From Dipteris shenzhenensis (taxonomy: Eukaryota; Polypodiophyta; Polypodiopsida; Gleicheniales): a stretch of 64,000 nucleotides of DNA. The DNA is taken from assembly GCA_047967505.1 (NCBI GenBank), contig CM106540.1. One strand, 5' to 3'. Below the pieces are notes generated by a model. It saw only the letters and a list, made by a program, of their open reading frames with translations, ran no database searches and was not told where the DNA came from. Both the position numbers and the translations under genes were made by a program. Below, piece after piece: positions 34,601 to 46,600 of this stretch (positions are counted from its first letter, which is position 1; each line of letters starts with the position of its first letter).

Positions 34601-37600
34601 GTAATATTTGCAACTAACAAATGTGAGGACAAATGATAAGAATAAGTAAGCACTTTTAGGCGATGGGAAAAAGCGCATTGAAAAGTGTAGGGGACCAGGG
34701 GTTATGAGTTGAAGCCATATTGCGAGGAGCCACCCCGGATGATGAAATAGCACATCCAAACTCTTAGGGTGATGCTCATGGAAGCCACAGTGTTTTGTTA
34801 CGATGTTAGTTGGTGAAAAGTGGAAATGTAACATTTGCAGAGTAGAAAGAAAGAAAGAAAGAAAATTTATTAGAGTCTTCGGAAGACCGATGGGTCTATG
34901 AGACTGAAAGAAAACCTAATACAAATCACAGTAAGGGTGGAGCTACTGAAAGGAGCATCATCACCTGTGCTGAATCTTAAGTCTGATCATACATATGGTT
35001 GCCATTGTTGGAGTTTACCTACAATGATAGAAAACATTCATCTACCGGGTTCAGTCCGTTTGAGCTGAACTATGGTTATAGACCAGCCAATCCAACTATA
35101 GTTGGAGTACCTCAGAAAGTGCCTAGTGCCGCGAACTTTATGGTTCAAATGCGGGAGATGCTAGCACTTGCGAGAGCTAATATCCGCCAGGCTATGGATA
35201 GAGCAAAGGTGTATGCGGATGAAAATCGGTCTATAAGGGTATTTAAGGAAGGGGAAAAAGTTTTTCTCAGAATTCCTTCACACTCGAAGTCGTTGACTTC
35301 AGGAGAGTGTGCTAAGTTATCACCTCGATACTGTGGGCCGTGGTTAATTCTAAAGAGAATAGGCAGTGTAGCCTATAAATTAGAATTGCCACAGGGGTGT
35401 AAGGTGCACCCGGTTCATGTTTCGCGCTTAAAGAAATTTTTGCATACAGGTGACTCACTAATCGAAGGTGTGGTTTTGTTTCAGGAGATAGAGGATATTG
35501 CAAGGCGCAAGCCAACAAGAATCCTGGACCGAGGAACAATGCAAATATGAAATCGGAAGATACCCACGGTGTTGGTTGCATGGCATGGTCAGCCTCTATT
35601 GGAAGCTACCTGGGAATCCGTATACCAGTTACGGAGAGTGTTCCCAGATTTCATCATCGAGGACGCTGATGCTTGAAGAGGGAAGGAATGTTATGCTCTA
35701 GCCGAGATAGCATGACCTCGGAAAGATCGGTGGGCATTTTCTCTTAGATGACCAACTTTTGTAATAGTTAATGTGCGTAAATGAAATGGTCAAGAGAAGT
35801 AACTGCCAAGGTCCTAGGTGAGGGTGAAATGGCATTGACTAGGTAGTTCTGAGTGCTAAGGCCTAGGTGCACCTAAATGTGCAATAATGCCAAGGGGCAA
35901 GTGGTTTTAAATGTGCCCCAAGAGAGGGGTAAAAAGGTGCACCAAGTGGAGAGGCTAAAACGATGACATTTGGCAAGGAGAACTATCTAGGGAAATGAGG
36001 GTCTCGTGGATAAGGAGAAAAACAAAGCAACGAATGAATTAGAAGATCTGTGATCTACGAGAGTAGGCGGGGTGGAACAAATGAAATGCCATCACCCGTG
36101 ATCTGTGTCAACGTAGGAATAGCGATTCATTAAGAAGAGATAGAGTTTTTGATAAAAGGTGTGTAGCTGTAGGAGATTCTCTCGAATGACCTGGTTGGTA
36201 TGTGGCCCAATCGGGATGGTGGGTGGGAGTACCGGAGGGGCATCTTAACTGTACTGAAAAGGAGGTATCCTATCGATGTGGAACCCTAGTCTCACAAACC
36301 ATCTGTGAGTCCGTGCATACTAGCATCGCTCGTCTCCCTCTGTTGCCAACCTCATGGAGGAATCGAGAGCCAACCATGGCAACCTCTGTCTCCCTGATGT
36401 GCAGTCCCCATATGATCTAACCTGGTGTAGATATGTGATTGTCTGAAAGGCTGCATCTAGCTGGAGTGGAGAAGCACCAAACTCGGCCTGAATGATGTGA
36501 TGTGGTACAGACGGTGTCACCACAATGTAAATATCCTAAGTCAAAGTACAGTTGACCATTTATTTGATCATAATTAAAGAGTTTTATATGTGTTAATTAC
36601 GGTCAAAGAGTTATTTTAATGGTCAAAGGATTGATTATGGTCAAAGATACTTGACTTTAGTCAAGTAAACCTGACTACGGTCAGAGAGTGTTGACTTCGG
36701 TCAACAAGACTTGGCATGCGCCAAGAGGGGTTAACCCCGGTTAACCAAGATGTGCCAACCTCGGTTGGAGAGACTTGGCTACAATTAAGGCGCCTTGACC
36801 TTGGGTCGAAGCTCTTTAATTATAATCAAGAGTGTTGACTCCGGTCAACCAGAGAAAATATATATATTTATTTATATATATATATATTTGTTTAGATGTG
36901 CACATGTGTTCAGTGGGGACGCCCACCGTGACTAGGATTAGTCCACAGTGTGTTATTTGCATGCAAAGCGCTAACAATTAATGGGTACCATGGTGGTGCG
37001 CTTTAATTAATTGTTGCAGGTACTAGGAAGGATTATTTTTCCTAAGCGAAATGGGAGCCTGACAAGCACCTAGGAAGCGGTTCGTGTGACCGAGAGCTTT
37101 GAAGACTCTAGAATGGCCCTTAGAGGCTTGTAATAGGTTTTAGTCTAGATTTTAGACAAGTGGCATGTTGCCAATTTGAATGGGGCTTGAAGCTCTTGTA
37201 AAAGGATTTTTCTTTTCACGTTTTAGGAGAGACCTACGAGACAGCTCTAAGCTGAACTTCTGTAACAGATTTTCCTGAAATGAATAAAGACCTTCGGGGG
37301 GGTCCAGCCCGACAATTTGTCCTGGGCCCTAGTGTATGTTCAGAGAGAGGGAGTGAGGGAGAGCCTTTGGAGCATGTAATTCCGTCGTTGACGTGAAGCT
37401 ATTGCTGTTTTTTCCACTCTCAGTGCTGTTTCGTAAACTACGGTTGTATTGGTATCAGAGCGAAGGTTAGGATTGCCTCCTATGGCGACCTTGATCAAAG
37501 AATTACATAGTTTCTGCAGTAATTTGCTGCGAGATTTTTCAAGGGAAGATTGTATTGGTATCACGAGCGACGTAACTGTTTGATTATTGCGTGAGCACCG

Positions 37601-40600
37601 GTGGAATTATTCGGCGCCATATAGAAGTCTATGCAAGCGCACGTTATGGCAAAGGAATCGACGGAGATGTCCCCAGTAGATAATTCCTTGATACCCTGGG
37701 CGGAGGGCTAGCAGGGATAACAGGTGCTCTCACACGGGCGCTCATGGCGCAAGTCCGTTGCTTGATGGAGATACGACAGAGACCGTTGCCTTTTGATAAG
37801 CTACGCTTGGCGGAAGATTCATGATGGAAAAGCATTCGTCAGGCTCTTTGCGCCCGTGATGCGTGCGTGAAAAAGACGAAGAAATGGATTTATCATGGTC
37901 AACGGAGCTGGCGACGCTGATGCGATGACATACGATCCTCTTGACGGAGATTTTTGCAAAGGTTTGGGCAGGCTTGCCAGAGTTGACGTGGCGCTGACGT
38001 GGCGCGGGACACGTGGCAGAGGTCTTGCAAGGTGCTGATGTGGCGCACGTGTGTATTCTGACACATGGCAGGTGACGTGGCAGACACGTGTGGATTCCTG
38101 ACGTGGCAGTACAGGTGGCAGTCAGCTCAGATGCTGACATAGCACTGACACATGGCAGACAGGTGGTAAAACTGTGGTTAGTGTAAGTCTGGTTAGCTGG
38201 ACTTTGATCAGATGTCCAGTTAGTTGGCCCAACCAAACCAGACCAGAGCAGAACCAGTCTGGTCAGTTTGGCCAGACAGTAACTATCCAGTCACAGACTA
38301 ACCAGACCAGAACCAGTTAGTCTGGTTAGACTAACTAGCAGTTACTCCATCTGGTTACTGTTCTTAAAAAAAAAAAAGACAGTTGCAGAGACAGTTTTGG
38401 CTATCAAATTTTTTCCCTGCCTGTCAGACTTTTACTGTCAGAAAAGTAGCAGAAAACCAGAGAAAGCAGAGAAAACAGAAATTTGCAGAAAAAGGAGTAT
38501 GCATGCCTTTGAGCAGTAAAAAGAGGGAAAAACAGATGCCTTTTGAAGCCATCTGCAGCAGCCAGGAAAGGGCAATATAGTTGATGATGCTTTGGCAACT
38601 GTGTGGGTACATGCCTTGAACTGACAGCCAGTACTGGCATAGATTGTGAATGCAAAACACCTCTTGTTGAGGTACCTTTTCTGTTGGAAAAGCAAAGGTA
38701 GTGTGCATTAGTTACTTGCACAGTGTGAGAAAAATCTGCAGATCTCAGAATATGGATCAATCACCTATCCAGTGGGATTCTCAAGATAGGGATGTGCATC
38801 CAAGACAGAGGAATGTGCCGCAAACTCAACAAGAATTTGAACAAATGGTACGCACTCGTATACAAGAGCTGGAAAATCTAAAAAGGGATCCCAGGGTTCA
38901 GCATTTGTTTCCAGCAGAGGCTATGCCTAATCCAGTATATGACGTGCCAATGCCAGAGGCACACTCTCGTGTACAGTCTGAGAGAGAGAGATCTCATAGA
39001 TCTCATAGGAGACGGTCCCATAGTAAAAAGAGATCGAGGCGTCATCACCGATCTCCTAGTCCATCACCGTTTACCTCGAGTTCGACTTCTGTGTCTTCTT
39101 CTTCCTTATCAGATAGACCATCCAGGAAAAGAAGGAAACACGAGAAGTCTGGGAAGAGAAAGTCTTCCAAAGCGACCAGGGAATTTAAAGAGGGAGGAAA
39201 ATCTGTCAAGTTTATGACCTACAATGGACAGTATGGTCATACAGACAAAGCATTGCAGTTTATCAGACAGTTTGATGCTGCATTCGGTACAGAGAAATTT
39301 TCAGAATCCTCCAAGTTAAGAATGGTCAGCCTACACTTAACAGCAATGGCTAGTGCATGGTGGAGTGCACTGACCACAGATGGGTCAGCCCCAAGAAAGT
39401 GGAAGGGCTTCAAGAAAGCCTTCTACTAGCAGTTCATGCCTAAACAGTTTAGAGACCATGTTCTTCAAGACTGGGACAGCTTGCACATGGATGCAGGAGA
39501 TACAGTGGATGGGTACAACCAAAAGTTTTGGGATGCTTATTTGCAGGTTGCACCGTTCAAAAAGATCTCCAAAGGTACCCAGATGAGGAAGTACAGAGCA
39601 GGTCTCACTCCAAGAATTCAGGCAGTAGTGAATGCTTTGGGGGCAAAGAATATTCAAGATCTTATGCATTCAGCCTCAGTAGCGAGTCTTGTGCCGCTAC
39701 AAGATCCATCTACAGTGCCATCCTTGCATGCAGGACGTGCTGATAAAAAGAAAACTGATTTTCAAAAATCAGAAAAGAAAGAGTCCCCTAAGGCTGAAAA
39801 GAAAGGGTTTCAGCCTCAGAAGCCGAGGGGTACTCAATTCTCAAAGACCTATAAGGGCAAATCTCTATTCACCCCTGAACAGATAGCGGAATTCCGTAGA
39901 GATGGGAAATGCTTCAGGTGCGGTAAAGAGGGGCATGTGGCTGCCCAGTGCCCAGAAAAGCCTTCATCATCGAAGGGAAAAGAGGCAGAGAAGCCACGAG
40001 GACCGCAAAAGCCAATGGCAGGGGGTATTCCTGATATACTGGGTCATGCTTTGAACCCAGAAGAACGAGAATTGCTGCTATCATGGGGCAAAGTTAGAGA
40101 TCAGCAAGCGCTAATTTTATTTGATCTAGGGGCTACTGATAATTTCATATCAGAGGATCTAGCCCTGAGGCTGGGAATTAAGACGGAAGAGTTAGGCAGG
40201 GCTTTGGATGCTGATCAAATGTTTTGTGGGAATCCTGTGCCAGTTACTCCCTTGATAGGGAAGCTCCGTCTTCATATTCAGAGTTATGTGGATCAGGAAG
40301 ACTTCTTCATTTCTCCACTGAAACATTATGATGTAGTTTTGGGGATGCCTTGGTTTCACCGCAAGGCAGTGAAGTTGACTCTTCCTGAAAGAGTGCTGGA
40401 ATTTGTGCATAGGGGGAAAAATCAGCGTGTAATTGCCAGGAATAAAGGGGACACTATCCCCATTGTATCTGATGTTTCATGCGGTAAAGCAATAAAGTCT
40501 GCAATTTCTGCGTACATGGTTTTTGTAAAAGAAAAAAAGAATGATATGCATGCGGAAATGAATGATGCAGACAAAAATAAGTTCCAGTTTCTTGTAAACT

Positions 40601-43600
40601 TTAAAGATTGCTTTTCTGATGTTTTGCCAGGGGAGTTACCCCCAGAGAGACCAGAAGATCATCAGATAGAGTTAATGCCTGGTAGTGAGCCACCAAACAG
40701 ACCCCCTTATAGAGTCAGTGCGACTCAGAGAGAGGAGATTATGGCTCAGGTACAGGACTTGCTGTCCAAAGGGTTGATTCAGCCCAGCTCGTCTCCTTTT
40801 TGTTCCCCTGTACTGTTAGTACAGAAGAAAGATGGTTCATTCCGTATGTGCGTCGATTATCGCGCACTGAACAAAATGACCATCAAGAATAGATTCCCTA
40901 TTCCGCGTATTGATGATGTCTTGGATCAGTTAAATGGAGCTTCAGTTTTCAGCAGAATAGATTTAAAGAGTGGCTACCACCAAGTGAGGATACAGCCTCA
41001 AGATGTGCATAAGACAGCATTCCGCACAACATTCGGGTTGTATGAATACTTAGTGATGCCTTTTGGGTTGACAAATGCTCCAGCCACATTCAATAGAATG
41101 ATGGATCGCATCTTCCGGAAGTACAGGCATTTTACTGGTACTTTCTTTGATGATATCTTAGTTTTCTCTAAGACAGAGGAAGACCACAGAGAACATCTTG
41201 CTATAGTGTTTCAAGAGCTGAGAAATCATCAGCTCTATGCCAACAGCAAGAAAAGTGAATTCTTCCTGGAAGAAATCCACTATCTGGGGCATATAATATC
41301 CAAGAATGGGATACAAATGGATCCAGCGAAGATCCGTGCCATTCAGGAATGGCCAGAGTTGAAAACTGTGCATGAAGTTCGAAGCTTTTTAGGCTTGTGT
41401 TCTTACTACAGAAGATTTATCAGACATTTTGCTGATATCGCAGCTCCATTACATGACCTCACTAAGAAAAATGCAGCCTTCACATGGGGATTATCACAGA
41501 AGAAAGCATTCAATACACTCAAGGAAAAGTTGACTACAGAGCCTATTCTGGTAGTTCCGGATCTGTATCAATCTTTTGATGTGGATTGCGATGCTTGTGG
41601 AGAATGTGTTGGGGCTGCATTGCATCAGAATGGTCATGTAGTAGCCTATGAAAGCAGACGACTTCGGGATGCGGAAAGATATTTAGGAATCTATGAGAAA
41701 GAGTTATTGGCTGTAATTCATGCTATCCATACCTGGAAACATTATCTTTTGGGTGCAGATTTTACTGTCAAAACAGATCACCAAAGTCTGAAATACTTTT
41801 TGACTCAGACCAAGCTTTCAGAGAAGCATATGAAATGGGCAAACGTGCTGTCAATGTATCATTTTCAGATTGTCCATACCCCAGGAATTCGGAACAGAGT
41901 GGCAGATGCCTTGTCCCGAAGACCCCAGGTCAATAATGTGACTATTGCTTACCATCAGGACCTGGAAGGTATGAGGGAACAATATGCTCATGATTCTGAT
42001 TTTGGTGAAATTTTACAGCAAATGCAAGAAGGGCAATCTACCAGTCACTATTCCCTGAAAGATGGGTATTTAATGAAAGATGATTGCCTATGCATCACCC
42101 AGGAGATGAGGAAAAAGATTTTGGAAGAATGCCATGCACCTCCCTATGCTGGACACAGAGGGATTACAGCAACAACTCTAGCACTAGAGAGGTATTTCTT
42201 TTGGCCAGGAATGCGGAAAGATATACATCAGTTTGTTACTGAATGCCTTACGTGTCAGAAAATGAAGTATGATAGACAGAAGGCATCTGGCCTACTTATG
42301 CCTCTTCCCGTGCCTCAGGCACCATGGGAAAATATTACAATGGACTTTATTTTTGATTTGCCGAGATCAAAGTCAGGGAATGATGGGATTTGGACTATCA
42401 TTGATAGATTCAGCAAGCAAGCTCATTTCATTCCGGTTCGCAAAACCATAAAGGCAGATCATATGGCTAAGATGTTCATGGCACAAATCTTTAAACATCA
42501 TGGTATGCCTAAGTCCATTGTTAGTGATCGAGATCCCAGAATGACCAGTCTATTCTGGAGAGCTTTATTTGATAACATGGGGACGAGTCTGAATTTTTCT
42601 TCTTCTTTCCATCCCCAGACAAATGGTCAAAGTGAAGTAGCAAATTCTACCATTTTGGATATGCTGAAATGCTACGTGGGTGACCAGAGTTCAGACTGGG
42701 AAAAGTACCTACCCTTAGTAGAGTTTGCTTACAATAATACAGTACATAGCTCTACAGGGAAAGCCCCTTTTGAAGTCATATATGGGAAGGTAATTTTGCC
42801 ACCTATATTGAGGACTAAAGATGAAATATTTGCAGCTGATCAGTTTGTAAGAGACCTCCAGACAGCTTACAGCCAAGTCCGGACAGCAATTGAAAGGTCT
42901 CAAGAGAAACATAAAAAGGCTGTAGATAAACATAGGAGACAGTTAGATCTCAAGGAAGGGGACTGGATACTTTTGAGGTTTGAAAAAGCTAGGCTCCGCA
43001 AGTTTAAAGGCAAACAGAAAGTGTATGCAAAGTTATCTCCCAGATACTATGGCCCTTTCAGGGTTACAGAAAGAATAAATGAGGTTGCATACAGATTAGC
43101 ATTGCCAGAGCATTGGAGGATTCACAATGCATTCCATGTGAGTCTTCTAAAGAAATTCCAGGGACCAGAGCCTACAGAACCAGTATCAGAGGATCCACCA
43201 GAAGTGGATGAGCTGGAGGAAGTCCTTCAGCCAGAGCAAATTGTGTACCATACTATACGTAAAGGCCCTCAGGGTAAGGAATTTTACAGGTATCTTGTAA
43301 AATTCAAGAATTATACGGCATTAGATGCCAAGTGGATGGACGAAGACATGTTATCCGATCATCCACAGCTTTTGGATGTTTACAAGGAAGCTTTTCAGTT
43401 GCGGTCAACTGAATAGAAGCCGAGGGGATGTCACCACAATGTAAATATCCTAAGTCAAAGTACAGTTGACCATTTATTTGATCATAATTAAAGAGTTTTA
43501 TATGTGTTAATTACGGTCAAAGAGTTATTTTAATGGTCAAAGGATTGATTATGATCAAAGATACTTGACTTTAGTCAAGTAAACCTGACTACGGTCAGAG

Positions 43601-46600
43601 AGTGTTGACTTCGGTCAACAAGACTTGGCATGCGCCAAGAGGGGTTAACCCCGGTTAACCAAGATGTGCCAACCTCGGTTGGAGAGACTTGGCTATAATT
43701 AAGGCGCCTTGACCTTGGGTCGAAGCTCTTTAATTATAATCAAGAGTGTTGACTCCGGTCAACCAGAGAAAAAATATATATATATTTATATATATATATA
43801 TTTGTTTAGATGTGCACATGTGTTCAGTGGGGACGCCCACCGTGACTAGGATTAGTCCACAGTGTGTTATTTGCATGCAAAGCGCTAACAATTAATGGGT
43901 ACCATGGTGGTGCGCTTTAATTAATTGTTGCAGGTACTAGGAAGGATTATTTTTCCTAAGCGAAATGGGAGCCCGACAAGCACCTAGGAAGCGGTTCGTG
44001 TGACCGAGAGCTTTGAAGACTCTAGAATGGCCCTTAGAGGCTTGTAATAGGTTTTAGTCTAGATTTTAGACAAGTGGCATGTTGCCAATTTGAATGGGGC
44101 TTGAAGCTCTTGTAAAAGGATTTTTCTTTTCACGTTTTAGGAGAGACCTACGAGACAGCTCTAAGCTGAACTTCTGTAACAGATTTTCCTGAAATGAATA
44201 AAGACCTTCGGGGGGGTCCAGCCCGACAATTTGTCCTGGGCCCTAGTGTATGTTCAGAGAGAGGGAGTGAGGGAGAGCCTTTGGAGCATGTAATTCCGTC
44301 GTTGACGTGAAGCTATTGCTGTTTTTTCCACTCTCAGGTTTTCCCCGAATCATCCGTGATAGAGTGGACACGGGTGGAGTCCAAGAGAAGAGCCTTGGTC
44401 CGAGGGTCCTAGAAGTGGGAGTGAAAGCACTGTCTCTCTAGCCAAGCCAGTGAGGCGTATCCCCCGCTCAGTCTGGCTTGCATTGCTGGTCTCATTGTGA
44501 AGATCGGGCCGGAGAAGATGACCCCCAAGTAAGTGTGTGAGGATACGATCTCAACTGGTGACCCACCCAAAGTAAAAGTAAACTGCTTCCGTTGCATGTT
44601 TGCTCGAGAGGTGTTAAAGATCATGACCTTGGTCTTGCCAAGTTTGACCTCCAAATCATGGGATAAACAATGCATCCAAGTGTCGCTGGAGCCCCTTGGG
44701 TGTGGACGACAAGAGTGCCATGTCATCTGCATAAAGAAGAATCTTGATGATGATCCCGGCAAGTGAGCAACCGGTCCCTCCGAACGTCCCCATGAAAGTC
44801 TCAAGCTCATTGATGTAGAGGCCAAACAGGGTCGGTGATAAGGGACAACCCTGTTTGACCCCTATGGTACTCAGGATCTCATCTGTCCAACTTGCGCCTG
44901 TATAAACTCGGCCTGAGACTCTCTCATACAGTGCCATGACTGCCTAGATGATCTCCTGATCAAATCTCAGTGTCTGTAGGCGTGTGATAAGACGAGCTCG
45001 AGGAAAATCCACAAAGCAATAGTATACCCTCTCCTTCCGTGATCTGGCCTCCTCAATGACACTCTTGAGTGTAAGTATGTGATCCATAGTCCCATGGTCT
45101 CGCCTGAAACCGGCCTGACCCTCTGCTTTGAGCCCTCTCATCTCTGCAAATAGGCCGACCGATGCATCCAATACAGCTGCATAGATCTTGGACATCACAT
45201 GTCCAATCATGATAGTCCTGTAGTTACTCGGGTCCATGGGATCCCCTACCTTGTGGATGGGGGTGATGGTGTTGAGTGTCCAAGTGCGGGGGAAGCCAAG
45301 GCAAACAGTGTCATTGAATAGCTTTGCTGGCCATTGTGCAATTACAATGTCGTGTCCTTGACTCCCCTCCTGGTGAACAACGTGCAAGTGGTGGGACGAG
45401 GTGTGTGTATGAGGTCTGGAGTGGGCTGGTGTGGGACATCATATAGATGGTGTGCATACGTGTGCCAGACTCTTGTGTCGGTGAGGGGTGATGGGATGAT
45501 GATGATGCTAAGATTGATATATAGTCGACTATCTACATGACTATGTTGTACCATGTTGTACTTAGGACTTCGTACTGCCATTTTGCATTTTTTTGCATTC
45601 TGCATTGGTGTGGATGCTTGTTTAGTAGCTCCACTACCACAGCTCATTGTCTCAGGTGCTTCACAATCTCATAGACCCATCGGTCTTCCGAAGACTTTTA
45701 TACTCTCTCTCTCTCTCTCTCTCTCAGGTTCTTTACTGGCAGGATCCACGATACCGATTCTCCTCTATGCACATGACGTGGTTCTTATTTCTTCCTCCCA
45801 GCAAGGTTTACAGGCACATCTCCATGCACTCCACAGCTTTTGTCAGGACAGAGGGTTGTCTGTAAACCTTGGGAAGACCAAAGTCATGGTCTTCAACATG
45901 TCATACCAGGTTTATAGGAGAGGCGAGTTCTCTTTCACATGATGATGCAGGAGAGGGGGAGAAGAGAGGTGGCGTAGATGATGAGGCGGATGATGGTGGT
46001 GAAATAGTGGTGGTAACCATAGAGGTCGAGGATGTGGTGAGCGGCATGGGCTTTGGGTGGGCCCCTTTCTTCACGGCCACGGTGCTGCTGTCCACTGTCA
46101 AACCGCTCTGGTTGCTGCGTTTGTTGAAGTCCTCCAGATTGAGTTGCTTTTGTGTTTTTGCCTTGTCACCATTCCTCTTCCCCATTCCTCTTCCCCATCT
46201 CCACGCGTATGCAAATTTGGATCGAGGGGTCTCCTGCCTAGTCTTCTGTCCTCATCCCCCTATTTCTTTCATTATGGGGACAAAGAAGGGACTGCAGGAG
46301 GTCGAAGTTGCTGTTTTTTTTTTCCCCCCTTTTTTTCATTTTTTTTTCATTTTTTTTGGGGAAGGAGGAGAAAAAAGAAAGAAAGAAAGAAAGAAAAAAC
46401 TCAGGGGGGGGGGTTAGCGAGGGGGTATGGAGGGGGGAGCGGGGGGGTTAGCGGAGGGGGTAGAGAGGGGTAGCGGAGGGGGTAGCGAGAGGGGTAGTGA
46501 GGTAGCGGGGGTTAGCGAGGTAGCGAGGGGGGGGGGGTAGCAAGGTAGCGGGGGGGTTAGCGAGAGGGGTAGCAGGGGGTAATGAGGTAGTAGGGGAGTT

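Larger units (their letters stand above)
36515..44337 (+). mobile_element. Gypsy-2: near-intact Ty3/gypsy chromovirus
   Basis: About 7.8 kb on the plus strand, the same sense as the kinase. The 909-bp LTR copies differ by a few substitutions and an AT-repeat change. An iMet PBS, long leader, gag, pol and polypurine tract are all present, with one in-frame TAG in gag. It sits within LINE-C. Flanks are GACGG and GGTTT, so no 5-bp duplication is seen. Confidence 0.9.
35980..45390 (-). mobile_element. LINE-C: decayed LINE split by Gypsy-2
   Basis: RT sequence at 44337-45390 continues, after removing Gypsy-2, into C-terminal LINE text at 36514-35980 on the same strand. The two halves join in frame (SGKT to [13 protein letters not shown]) at the Gypsy-2 edges. 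The left 3' end is not sharply defined. Confidence 0.65.

Noticed and set aside
37554-37568. Second primer-binding site in Gypsy-2
   Set aside because: TTGGTATCACGAGCG matches less well than the site at 37450 and is not next to an LTR end. It is more likely a small local duplication.
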